NCBI GenBank assembly: GCA_002841995.1
Contig: PHBS01000006.1
Span: 1 to 47,779 of the forward strand
Source of the DNA: Chloroflexi bacterium HGW-Chloroflexi-8
GTDB lineage: Bacteria > Chloroflexota > Anaerolineae > Anaerolineales > Anaerolineaceae
DNA: 47,779 nucleotides
Direction: 5' to 3'
The position numbers and the translations under genes are program-made. The first letter of the stretch is position 1; the number at the start of each line of letters is the position of its first letter. Below are positions 17,564 through 25,024 of the stretch, one piece after another. The notes beneath the pieces were generated by a model. The model was not told where the DNA came from, made no database searches, and saw only the letters and a list, made by a program, of their open reading frames with translations.

Positions 17564-17614
17564 AAATTAAGAATTCTTCAAAAAATACTTAAGTTAATTA
17601 TAAAATTAAGAATT
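17564..17614 (+). repeat. Two 12-base direct repeats in an AT-rich upstream region
   Basis: AAATTAAGAATT occurs at 17564-17575 and again at 17603-17614, 39 bases apart. Both copies are upstream of the -35 of the next promoter (17649). The region 17542-17648 is very AT-rich and contains no gene. The repeats could be regulator sites or UP-element-like DNA, but low complexity can also produce such matches. Confidence 0.4.
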
Positions 17615-17648
17615 ATTAATATGATATTCAAAAAAATTGAAATAGTTA

Positions 17649-17676
17649 TTGACAAATACTAAATATATGCTAAACT
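17649..17676 (+). promoter_or_regulatory. Sigma-A-type promoter of the beta-solenoid gene
   Basis: The -35 TTGACA is at 17649-17654 and the -10 TAAACT at 17671-17676, with a 16-base spacer ending in TGC (extended -10). Transcription should start near 17683. CGGAG at 17696-17700 precedes the ATG at 17708 by 7 bases. It is the clearest + strand promoter in the first half of the window. Confidence 0.75.
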
Positions 17677-17707
17677 ATCTTTAGATTATTATAAACGGAG
17701 TATTGCA

Positions 17708-18850
17708 ATGGACAAAAAAGTTTTTAGTAAAGTAGAAAAACTAGAAATTGTGGCTTACAGGAATCTGTATATTCGCAAGTGGGATCAGGAAGATGTTGAA
17801 ATTAGATTCCCTTCAATTGATAAAATTGATGTTCAGAATTCGAACGGGATATTAGAAATTGACAGTAAATTGGATTGTATGATTTCTGCTCCCCAGGATG
17901 TGATTTTGCTTTTGGAAAGTGTTAAAGGGAATTGTAAAATTTCGGGTCTTTTTTTGAACATTATCATTGAATCTATTGGTGGTAATCTTGAAATCGAAGA
18001 AGTAGAAACAGGAATTATCGAAAGAGTGGGTGGTGGATTAAAAATTGGTACGGTCACAAAAACAATGACCATCGAAAAAGTTGGCGCAAACCTGGTCCTA
18101 ATGAACAACAATGGATCTATATTGTGTGAAAAAGTAGGTGGAGATTTGCATGCTAATGGAATTACTGGGGGATTAGACTGCGTTGTTGGTGGCAGCATCG
18201 TGTTATCCAATACAAATTTTGAAGATTCATACACATCATTAAAAGCGGGTGGCAATATTAAAATTTCTTATTCAGGTGTTCCGAACTTCCGTTTGGAGGC
18301 AAAAAGTGGAGGAGGATATAATATTGATCTCGGCAAAGACTCTATTAAAGGGATTTATCGCACATTAGAACATACCTTTGGTAGTGGTGGACCTTTAGTA
18401 AATTTAAAGGCTGGTGGAAGTATTAAGATCAATGCCAAATCACAAGATCCACGGCTTGAATTAAAATTTATGCGCATCGATGATAATAGCTGGGATACAC
18501 TGGAAGAAGAGATTATGGAAAAACAGAGTAGGTTTATTGATTTGGGCGATTTGGAATTTGATTCGCTAAATCATCAAATCAATCATGAAATAAATATGAA
18601 GACGCAAATGATCGAATCGAAAATTCAAAATGCAATGGATAAATTAGATGTAAAGTTTAGAAATAACTTCGATAGCTTTACAAATTTGGGCGAACAATCG
18701 CAGAAAAGAAACTCAGAATCTTCTATCCCAAAACCCACAAAAAATGCTGTTTCAGAAGAAGAGAAAATGATGATTTTAAAAATGCTTCAAGATAAGAAAA
18801 TTACTGCAGAAGAAGCCGACAAATTATTAAATGCCTTAGAACAATCATAA
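17708..18850 (+). CDS. Beta-solenoid (DUF4097-like) protein with C-terminal SHOCT-like motif
   Basis: Unknown function. The 380-residue protein lacks a signal peptide and TM segment. Residues about 88-240 show repeated VGGxL-type turns at roughly 17-18-residue spacing: SIGGNLEI (89), RVGGGLKI (106), KVGANLVL (124), KVGGDL (142), VVGGSIVL (159), KAGGNIKI (179), KAGGSIKI (234). These predict a beta-solenoid like that of the DUF4097/LiaX/YvlB proteins. Residues about 260-330 look like a charged helical linker. Residues about 351-378 (ILKMLQDKKITAEEADKLLN) resemble the short helical SHOCT-like motif. The next gene carries the same motif at its N-terminus. A role in envelope-stress sensing is analogy only. 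Confidence 0.7.
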   Translation: MDKKVFSKVEKLEIVAYRNLYIRKWDQEDVEIRFPSIDKIDVQNSNGILEIDSKLDCMISAPQDVILLLESVKGNCKISGLFLNIIIESIGGNLEIEEVETGIIERVGGGLKIGTVTKTMTIEKVGANLVLMNNNGSILCEKVGGDLHANGITGGLDCVVGGSIVLSNTNFEDSYTSLKAGGNIKISYSGVPNFRLEAKSGGGYNIDLGKDSIKGIYRTLEHTFGSGGPLVNLKAGGSIKINAKSQDPRLELKFMRIDDNSWDTLEEEIMEKQSRFIDLGDLEFDSLNHQINHEINMKTQMIESKIQNAMDKLDVKFRNNFDSFTNLGEQSQKRNSESSIPKPTKNAVSEEEKMMILKMLQDKKITAEEADKLLNALEQS

Positions 18851-18866
18851 ACAAATTGAGGTTTAC

Positions 18867-19493
18867 ATGGTAAAGGAAGATTTTCGATTGAGTATTTTAA
18901 AAAAAGTAGAAACCGGGGAAATAAGTCTGGAATCTGCATCTCGACTATTGAGTGAGATCGAAAAATTGAACGAGGGAGACCCTGCTAAACTAACAGTTGA
19001 GTCAGTTGTAGGCCTGGAAGATGACGGAGATGAATTCAAAAATGTTCCGAACAAACCTGGATGGGGTGTGATATTTTGGATATTACCACTATTATTGGGA
19101 GTAATCACAACTGCCTTTTCAGCCAATTGGCTTTACCGAAGTTTCCAAAATGATGGGATGGGCTTTGGATTTTGGTTCTCCTTTATTCCTTTAGGAATTG
19201 GCATCTTCCTGATTTATTTTTCCTGGGTTCTGGAGCGTTCACGCTGGATTCATATTTTCATACGTCAGCCGGCCGGAGAAAAACCACAAAGGATTGTTTT
19301 GGGTTTCCCTTTACCACTTAAATTTGCATTATCTGTTATTCGCGTTTTTAAAATCAATATTCCGGGAAAATTCGGATCACAAGATCTTGAAGTAATGCTT
19401 CAATCAATTGATCAGCAAATAAACAAACAAGAGCCAATATATATCGATGTCGATGATAAAGACGGGACTAAAGTAGAAATTTATATTGGATAA
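18867..19493 (+). CDS. Two-TM membrane protein with N-terminal SHOCT-like motif
   Basis: Unknown function. In this 208-residue protein, residues 9-33 (SILKKVETGEISLESASRLL) match the C-terminal motif of the preceding gene. Two membrane segments follow (about 66-88 and 101-122). The rest is a cytoplasmic region ending EPIYIDVDDKDGTKVEIYIG. It starts 16 bases after the previous stop with TTGAGG as ribosome binding site, so the two are cotranscribed. The shared helical motif suggests that the products bind each other or a common partner. Confidence 0.65.
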   Translation: MVKEDFRLSILKKVETGEISLESASRLLSEIEKLNEGDPAKLTVESVVGLEDDGDEFKNVPNKPGWGVIFWILPLLLGVITTAFSANWLYRSFQNDGMGFGFWFSFIPLGIGIFLIYFSWVLERSRWIHIFIRQPAGEKPQRIVLGFPLPLKFALSVIRVFKINIPGKFGSQDLEVMLQSIDQQINKQEPIYIDVDDKDGTKVEIYIG

Positions 19494-19510
19494 TAGTTCT
19501 TTATATAAGC

Positions 19511-19551
19511 AGTCAAAAAGCGTCTTGATATTTGAAAGACGCTTTTTGACT
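19511..19551. terminator. Hairpin terminator, possibly bidirectional
   Basis: AGTCAAAAAGCGTCTT (19511-19526) and AAGACGCTTTTTGACT (19536-19551) form a perfect 16-base-pair stem with a 9-base loop. The TTTTT lies within the 3' arm on either strand, as in some intrinsic terminators. It follows the two-gene SHOCT unit by 17 bases. No good promoter for the next gene is visible, although TATAAT occurs at 19551-19556. Confidence 0.7.
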
Positions 19552-19585
19552 ATAATTAGGTATATTTTGTGTCAGGATTAAATTG

Positions 19586-21637
19586 ATGATCAATTCGATA
19601 AGACAAAAAAATCTATTTTCACAAAGATATTTTCCGGTTCTACTTTTATTCTTTGTTTTTATTATTTATGGGTATCAGTTTTTTCGTATGGGGGTATATT
19701 GGGATGATTGGCAAGCAGTTTTGTTATCCAATATCGATTCTTTGAATGTATTTTGGAATTATTACGTTTTCGATCGACCTTTTTCAATTTGGACGTATGT
19801 TCTTCCATTACCTCTCTTACAAAATTATCCTTATTTATGGCAAATCTATGGAATTTTAGCCAGGTGGTTTGCAGCTTTTGGATTATGGGTGTTTTGTAGA
19901 GGAATGTTTCCGAACCATGACCGGGAAATTGGATGGGTAACTTTGCTCTGGTCAGTCTACCCGGGTTTTTTTTCTCAATCAGTTTCCATTGCATATTGCC
20001 AACATTTTGTTACTTACGGTTTATTTAATTTTTCATTAGCAGCCATGGTCTGGTCTCAAAAGCTTGAACACCGAAGAACACTATTAACTTTTTTGGGTGT
20101 TTTTTCCTCCTTACTCAGTCTCTTAACGATGGAATACTTCGTTGGTCTGGAAATATTAAGACCGGTTATTTTATTTTTATTGACCAATAGAGTCGCGAAT
20201 CGTGATAGAAGAGTTTTTTATCTAATTCTTAAGAAATGGCTACCGTATTTATTTGTATTATTGATTTTTGTAATTTATCGTTTATGGTTGTTAGACAAAC
20301 TAAATGGTGGTCAAAGTGGGAATAATCCTGATTTTTTACTAGGAATAATTGCTCAACCAATTCAAACGATTGTCATCTTTTTGCAAATGATGACACAAGA
20401 TGTGATCTATTTATTATTTACAGTTTGGGGATTACCGATCGCGCCAGCTGAAATTGATTTTTCGTCCAGGACTTATCTTATATCTTTTATTTTCGGAATC
20501 GCGATCTCTGGTTTATGCTTTTTCATTTATTCAAGATGGAAGACAAATATAAAAGAAAAAAATGATCCGTTCTTTCTTAATGGATTAGTCATTTCTATTC
20601 TTGCAATTGGTTTTGGTGGAGTACCTGTTTGGGCGATTGGGCGACAGGTAACTGTTGGATTGTGGTCGGATCGATTTGCAATCGCACCCATGCTGGGTGT
20701 AAGCCTGCTTATTGTCATCTTCTGGACCTGGATTTCGCGAAATAATAAAATTAGCCAAACTATTATTGCAGCGATTTTAGCTATTTCAATTTCGTATCAA
20801 GTTAGGATTGTTAATGATTTTCAAAATAACTGGTTGGATCAGGAACGATTTTATCGGCAGATTATATGGCGTGCTCCTTCCTTAAAGGAAGGGACGGCGA
20901 TTCTTTCTCCAAAGTTACCTTTTGGAATGGTTAGCGAGTACTCCATCTGGTATGCTTTCAATTCGATTTATGGCAAAGAATTAAAAAGCCAGGAACTACC
21001 ATATGTTTATTTAAGTGCATTACGCCACCGTCACTATAGGATTTCGGATTTCAAAGATGGTGGTACTATTCATACCGCTTTGAGGTCTTTATCTTTTGAA
21101 GGTTCGACCTCCGATGCAATAGTTTTTTATGAAGCTCCAGAACAAAGATGTATCTGGATCGTAAATCCGGATGATGCCTATTTGCCTGGTTTGGATTCTG
21201 AGGTCAGGGACCTTTTCTCAATCTCTCACGTGGATCGTATTGCAAATAATGAAAAACTAAACAACAAAGTTGTTGATCAATTGTTTGGGGCTGAGACAAT
21301 CCATAATTGGTGTTACTTCTTTCAAAAAGCCGAATTGGCAAACCAATTCGAAAATTGGGAAGAGGTGGATAATATCAAAAAAGATGCTGAAAACGCCAAC
21401 GAAAAACCTGAACACGGCCGCGAATTATTCCCTTTCATTGAAGCTTATGCTCATCTAAATCAATGGGATCAAGTGAGAAGATATAGCTTGGAAGTTCTTT
21501 CTTTAACTGGAAATTTACAAGAGAGAACTTGTGTGTTATTTCAAAAAATTGCAAATGAGACATCCGAAACAGAACAAAAATCCATTGTTTTATCTGAACT
21601 CGAAGATGTTTTTGAATGTAAATTGTATGCTGAATAA
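19586..21637 (+). CDS. Polytopic membrane protein, possible GT-C-type glycosyltransferase
   Basis: I do not recognise the family with certainty. The 683-residue protein (ATG at 19586, with AGGA 8 bases upstream; an in-frame TTG at 19583 is less likely) has about ten or eleven hydrophobic segments in its first 420 residues. A soluble tail of roughly 260 residues follows. Just after the first TM segment is YWDDWQAVLL (DDW at 40-42). An acidic pair in the first extracytoplasmic loop is typical of GT-C enzymes that use lipid-linked sugars. The tail contains no motif I can name. Two small membrane genes follow with overlap or near contact. Confidence 0.55.
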   Translation: MINSIRQKNLFSQRYFPVLLLFFVFIIYGYQFFRMGVYWDDWQAVLLSNIDSLNVFWNYYVFDRPFSIWTYVLPLPLLQNYPYLWQIYGILARWFAAFGLWVFCRGMFPNHDREIGWVTLLWSVYPGFFSQSVSIAYCQHFVTYGLFNFSLAAMVWSQKLEHRRTLLTFLGVFSSLLSLLTMEYFVGLEILRPVILFLLTNRVANRDRRVFYLILKKWLPYLFVLLIFVIYRLWLLDKLNGGQSGNNPDFLLGIIAQPIQTIVIFLQMMTQDVIYLLFTVWGLPIAPAEIDFSSRTYLISFIFGIAISGLCFFIYSRWKTNIKEKNDPFFLNGLVISILAIGFGGVPVWAIGRQVTVGLWSDRFAIAPMLGVSLLIVIFWTWISRNNKISQTIIAAILAISISYQVRIVNDFQNNWLDQERFYRQIIWRAPSLKEGTAILSPKLPFGMVSEYSIWYAFNSIYGKELKSQELPYVYLSALRHRHYRISDFKDGGTIHTALRSLSFEGSTSDAIVFYEAPEQRCIWIVNPDDAYLPGLDSEVRDLFSISHVDRIANNEKLNNKVVDQLFGAETIHNWCYFFQKAELANQFENWEEVDNIKKDAENANEKPEHGRELFPFIEAYAHLNQWDQVRRYSLEVLSLTGNLQERTCVLFQKIANETSETEQKSIVLSELEDVFECKLYAE

Positions 21638-21809
21638 AAACCAATTGAAATTACTTATAAGAATGATTTGGATAATGTTATTCATTCTTGCCTTAGTGTT
21701 ATTGTATTTTGGATTTCGCCCAAATCCAATAAATTTTCAAATTGTACCTATCTCTCCTTTTGAAAGTTCGGCTTTTATTCCTCTTTCATCTGAATTAATA
21801 GGCCTTTGA
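21627..21809 (+). CDS. Small single-pass membrane protein
   Basis: Unknown function. A 60-residue product starts at the ATG at 21627, which overlaps the end of the preceding gene by 11 bases. It has a basic N-terminus (MLNKNQLKLLIR), one TM segment (about 13-29) and a short tail rich in proline and serine. The frame stays open upstream inside the previous gene, but that part is shadow. No strong ribosome binding site is seen. The next gene starts 4 bases after its stop, which supports a real coupled gene. Confidence 0.5.
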   Translation: MLNKNQLKLLIRMIWIMLFILALVLLYFGFRPNPINFQIVPISPFESSAFIPLSSELIGL

Positions 21810-21813
21810 AAAT

Positions 21814-22416
21814 ATGAAAACTAATAAACCGATTTTGCTTTTTATATTTTTATTGGCAGCTTTTGCCATAATTTACTGGATGAATTCAAATCGTAATAAT
21901 GAAATGCAAATGCTTGAAGATAATCAAATTTCTATTCGGTGGCCAGAAAGTATCCGGACTGGAGAAAAAGACTCGATTCAAATAAATGTTTCATTAGCTC
22001 AGGATTTCCGACCTTTAATTGACCAATCGACTACTTCAAGATTACAAGAGATTGAATTGCCAGTGAATCAATTTAATATTAATTTGGAAGCCAGAGTTGA
22101 TTTAGCAGGAATGAGAATTGAACCAGAGGGTTTGTTAAGTAAGAATATTCGACCTGGTCAAAAAATAAAATTTAATTGGGACATTTCTTCTAATCGAGCA
22201 GGTGAATACGATGGAACTTTATGGTTATACATGAATCTGGTTCCAAAAGACCAAACTTCAGAGAAAATGAAAGAAGTACTATTAGCAAAGCCAATAAAAA
22301 TTACAATTACGAATATACTTGGATTCCCGGTTATTTTTATCCGGGTATTTGCTTTTACACTTCTATTGGTCAGCACAATATTGATTTTAATTGGAAGTGG
22401 AACTAATAATAAATAA
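21814..22416 (+). CDS. Membrane-anchored extracytoplasmic protein with TM segments at both ends
   Basis: Unknown function. The 200-residue protein has an N-terminal TM anchor (about 7-24). A region of about 140 residues follows, with features of a beta-sandwich (SIQINVSLAQDF, FNINLEARVDL, GEYDGTLWLYMNLVP). A C-terminal TM segment lies at about 172-194. The middle domain should be outside the membrane. It lies directly after the small membrane gene and the GT-C-like gene, so the three probably form one unit. No terminator is evident after it. Confidence 0.55.
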   Translation: MKTNKPILLFIFLLAAFAIIYWMNSNRNNEMQMLEDNQISIRWPESIRTGEKDSIQINVSLAQDFRPLIDQSTTSRLQEIELPVNQFNINLEARVDLAGMRIEPEGLLSKNIRPGQKIKFNWDISSNRAGEYDGTLWLYMNLVPKDQTSEKMKEVLLAKPIKITITNILGFPVIFIRVFAFTLLLVSTILILIGSGTNNK

Positions 22417-22461
22417 TGGATTTATTTTGCCTTAAAACACATAATTAGCCGCATTCATTCA

Positions 22462-22496
22462 TTTGCATTAAAGTTATTTGTGATAAAATTATCACA
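22462..22496 (+). promoter_or_regulatory. Promoter of the nuo cluster with an overlapping palindromic operator
   Basis: The extended -10 TGATAAAAT is at 22481-22489, with a weak -35 (TTTGCA, 22462-22467; 16-base spacer). A perfect 8-base inverted repeat, TGTGATAAAATTATCACA (22479-22496, two-base centre), covers the -10. Such a position suits repressor binding. It resembles Rex and CRP/FNR half-sites (TGTGA/TCACA), but the 8-base gap is 2 bases longer than in those consensus sites. The nuoA ATG is at 22559. Confidence 0.6.
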
Positions 22497-22558
22497 CTAG
22501 TTGGGCGGGGCATTTAAAATTTATTATTACCCGGCAGATTAAACATTCAGGAGAAGAT

Positions 22559-22915
22559 ATGCTCAACCAATGGCTATATATCGGTATTTTTGTTGTCATT
22601 TCTTTGGCTTTACCTGCAGTTGCGATCCTTTTAGCAAGGATCCTTTCACCCAAAAAACCCAATAAAATTAAAAACTCTGCTTATGAATGTGGTATGGAAA
22701 CCTATGATAAAACATGGGTTCAATTTCGTATACAATATTACCTTTATGCTTTGGTTTTCTTAATTTTTGATGTTGAAACTGTTTTTTTATTTCCAATCGC
22801 AGTTGCCTACAACCAGGCGACATTATTTATGGTCATTGAGGCGATCATATTCATTTCAATATTATTTGGTGGTTTTCTTTATGTCTGGCGTAAAGGCGCC
22901 TTATCCTGGTACTAA
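22559..22915 (+). CDS. nuoA: NADH-quinone oxidoreductase subunit A
   Basis: The 118-residue, three-TM subunit lies at the junction of the membrane and peripheral arms of complex I. Conserved motifs are YECGMETYDKTWVQFRIQYY (residues about 41-60) and FLIFDVETVFLFPIA, with the conserved acidic DVE. AGGAGA at 22550-22555 precedes the ATG. It is normally followed by nuoB-C-D. Here nuoH comes next after 18 bases. Confidence 0.96.
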   Translation: MLNQWLYIGIFVVISLALPAVAILLARILSPKKPNKIKNSAYECGMETYDKTWVQFRIQYYLYALVFLIFDVETVFLFPIAVAYNQATLFMVIEAIIFISILFGGFLYVWRKGALSWY

Positions 22916-22933
22916 ATAAGGAGATTATCTGGG

Positions 22934-24166
22934 ATGAATTTGATTGATTTTTTACGGGATCCAATAATTGCAATTAGTGACTGGATAACGAATTTGTTCA
23001 GCAATTGGGGAATGGCCACGGATTGGGCTACATTTCTTTTATACCTTATTGGAGCTGCCGTACTTGGTATTAGCGCTTTATTGATGACCTTATTTTTCAT
23101 ATGGGCGGAAAGAAAAATTATCGGCCGATTACAGGATCGGGTAGGTCCCAATCAAATTGGTCCATGGGGAATATTTCAATCGGTAGCCGATATGGTAAAA
23201 ATCTTTATCAAAGAGCATATTATCCCTACTGGGGTTGATCCGATCCCATATCATCTTGCTCCAATTGTCCTGGTTGCCTCAGTATTAATGGTTTGGGCAA
23301 TCGTTCCTTTTTCCAACACTGTTTATGGGTCAAATTTGAATGTGGCCGTCATTTTTCTTTTAGCTGTGGGGGGGCTTGGTGAAGTTGGCGTTATGATGGC
23401 TGGATGGGGTTCAAATAATAAATATGCACTTATATCAGCTTTTCGAGCATCTGCTCAAATGATCTCGTATGAAGTTCCAATGGCAATTATTTTATTAATT
23501 CCTGTACTCTTGAGTAGTTCAATGTCAATGAACGACATTGTGAATGCTCAAAATATTCCTTATATTCTCGTGCTTCCATTTGGGGCATTGATATTCTTTA
23601 TTGCTTCAATTGCGGAAAATGGCCGCGCTCCTTTTGATTTAGCTGAGGCAGAATCTGAGTTAGTTGCGGGTTTTAATATTGAATATTCCGGGCTTAAATT
23701 TGGAATGTTTTATGTAGCTGATTTCTTACGCGCTTTTACTTCGGCATTAATATTTTCAACATTGTTCCTGGGTGGCTGGAAAGGGCCAGGAGCAGAAGCA
23801 ATTCCTGTCTTAGGAGCATTTTATCTGATCGCAAAGTCCTTGATCATTTGGTTTTTAGGGGTTTGGATTCGGGGAAGTTTTCCGCGGTATCGAATTGATC
23901 AAATGATGAATATAAATTGGAAATTCTTGACACCTATATCGCTGGTTCTTTTCATGTTAGTAATTTTATTTAGCAAGCTGGTTGAACCCGTTGGGCAAAA
24001 TATGCAGTATCTGGTTATTTTGATCATCAATTTGGGACTTTTCTTTCTCAGTTTTAGAATATTGAATAATCAAAATAAGAAGAAAGTCGTTGCAGAAGTT
24101 GGATCTCGTACACGCCCCGTTGCAAAACCAGATAATCTCTTTTCAAAAGACGTTTCCAGAGGATAA
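22934..24166 (+). CDS. nuoH: NADH-quinone oxidoreductase subunit H
   Basis: This is a 410-residue membrane subunit forming part of the quinone cavity. Motifs include WAERKIIGRLQDRVGPNQIG, the GPWGIFQSVADMVKIFIKE loop, ENGRAPFDLAEAESELVAGF (quinone-site acidic loop) and WIRGSFPRYRIDQMM. It is longer than the usual 320-350 residues because of an N-terminal helix (about 1-22) and a charged C-terminal tail of about 40 residues. It follows nuoA directly, without nuoB, C, D, E, F or G. nuoI, often next, is also missing. Confidence 0.96.
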   Translation: MNLIDFLRDPIIAISDWITNLFSNWGMATDWATFLLYLIGAAVLGISALLMTLFFIWAERKIIGRLQDRVGPNQIGPWGIFQSVADMVKIFIKEHIIPTGVDPIPYHLAPIVLVASVLMVWAIVPFSNTVYGSNLNVAVIFLLAVGGLGEVGVMMAGWGSNNKYALISAFRASAQMISYEVPMAIILLIPVLLSSSMSMNDIVNAQNIPYILVLPFGALIFFIASIAENGRAPFDLAEAESELVAGFNIEYSGLKFGMFYVADFLRAFTSALIFSTLFLGGWKGPGAEAIPVLGAFYLIAKSLIIWFLGVWIRGSFPRYRIDQMMNINWKFLTPISLVLFMLVILFSKLVEPVGQNMQYLVILIINLGLFFLSFRILNNQNKKKVVAEVGSRTRPVAKPDNLFSKDVSRG

Positions 24167-24170
24167 AAGG

Positions 24171-24698
24171 ATGAGTGTTCAACAATTGTTTTTTGTTGTT
24201 TTTGCTTTGATCACCATATTCTCAGCACTCATGGTTGTGAGTTTAAGAAATTTACTTCATTCAGCGTTGTGGTTGATTATGGCTTTATTAGGAGTCGCTT
24301 CCATTTTTGCTATTTTGGAAGCAAGTTTCTTTGCAGCTGTACAGATTTTGGTGTACATTGGGGCAATTGCGATATTAATTATTTTTGCAGTTATGTTAAC
24401 ACATAATATTATGAGTGTCGCAGAAACCCAGACAAATCGATCATGGGGAATTGCTCTTGTTATGGTGGTTATCATTTTCTTCATTATCATCACGCAAATA
24501 TCGACCTGGCCAGGTTTCAATACGCGGTTGCAAGCTCTGAATATTCCGGGTCAGGATGCAGTATTAGCATTTGGAACAGGATTGGTCGATCCACAAGGTT
24601 TTGCACTTCCTTTTGAAACCGCCTCAGTTTTACTTTTGGCAGCCTTGTTGGGTGGTGTTTTCATAGCCTTTGATCAGAGGAGAGAGAAAAAATCATGA
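24171..24698 (+). CDS. nuoJ: NADH-quinone oxidoreductase subunit J
   Basis: The 175-residue, five-TM subunit begins at the ATG at 24171 (MSVQQLFFVVFALITIFSAL), because AGAGGA (24158-24163) lies 7 bases upstream. Longer in-frame starts fall inside nuoH. The TM3 motif VQILVYIGAIAILIIFAVML contains the conserved Tyr-Ile-Gly pi-bulge region that gates coupling in complex I. It is 4 bases from nuoH and overlaps nuoK by 4. Confidence 0.95.
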   Translation: MSVQQLFFVVFALITIFSALMVVSLRNLLHSALWLIMALLGVASIFAILEASFFAAVQILVYIGAIAILIIFAVMLTHNIMSVAETQTNRSWGIALVMVVIIFFIIITQISTWPGFNTRLQALNIPGQDAVLAFGTGLVDPQGFALPFETASVLLLAALLGGVFIAFDQRREKKS

Positions 24699-25015
24699 TT
24701 CCACTTTCCTGGTACCTCATCTTGGCTGCAATTCTTTTTTTGTTAGGTTTATATGGCGCTATGGTGCGAAAGAACTCGATCGCAATATTAATGGGTGTTG
24801 AATTAATGCTGAATGCTGTTAATATTAATATTCTTGCATTTTGGCACTATCATTCTCAGGTAAATGGTGCGATAGAAATTAACGGCATGGTCTTTGCTGC
24901 AATTGTGGTGATTGCCGCAGCAGCTGAAGCTGCTGTTGCTTTAGCAATTATTATTTCAGTTTTTCGGAATAATAAGTCAATTGTTGCAGCTGATATGAAT
25001 ACATTAAAGGGTTAG
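24695..25015 (+). CDS. nuoK: NADH-quinone oxidoreductase subunit K
   Basis: The 106-residue, three-TM subunit is related to MrpC. The conserved glutamate of TM2 is in GVELMLNAVNINILAF (IAILMGVELMLNAV), and a second acidic residue lies in TM3 (AAAAEAAVALAIIIS). Both are part of the proton path along the membrane arm. It overlaps the nuoJ end by 4 bases (ATGA). nuoL follows after 9 bases. Confidence 0.95.
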   Translation: MIPLSWYLILAAILFLLGLYGAMVRKNSIAILMGVELMLNAVNINILAFWHYHSQVNGAIEINGMVFAAIVVIAAAAEAAVALAIIISVFRNNKSIVAADMNTLKG

Positions 25016-25024
25016 AGGAGACGG

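Noticed and set aside
22479-22496. Assigning the nuo palindrome to CRP, FNR or Rex
   Set aside because: The gap between TGTGA and TCACA is 8 bases, while those consensus sites have 6 (or different half-sites). I report an operator without naming the protein.
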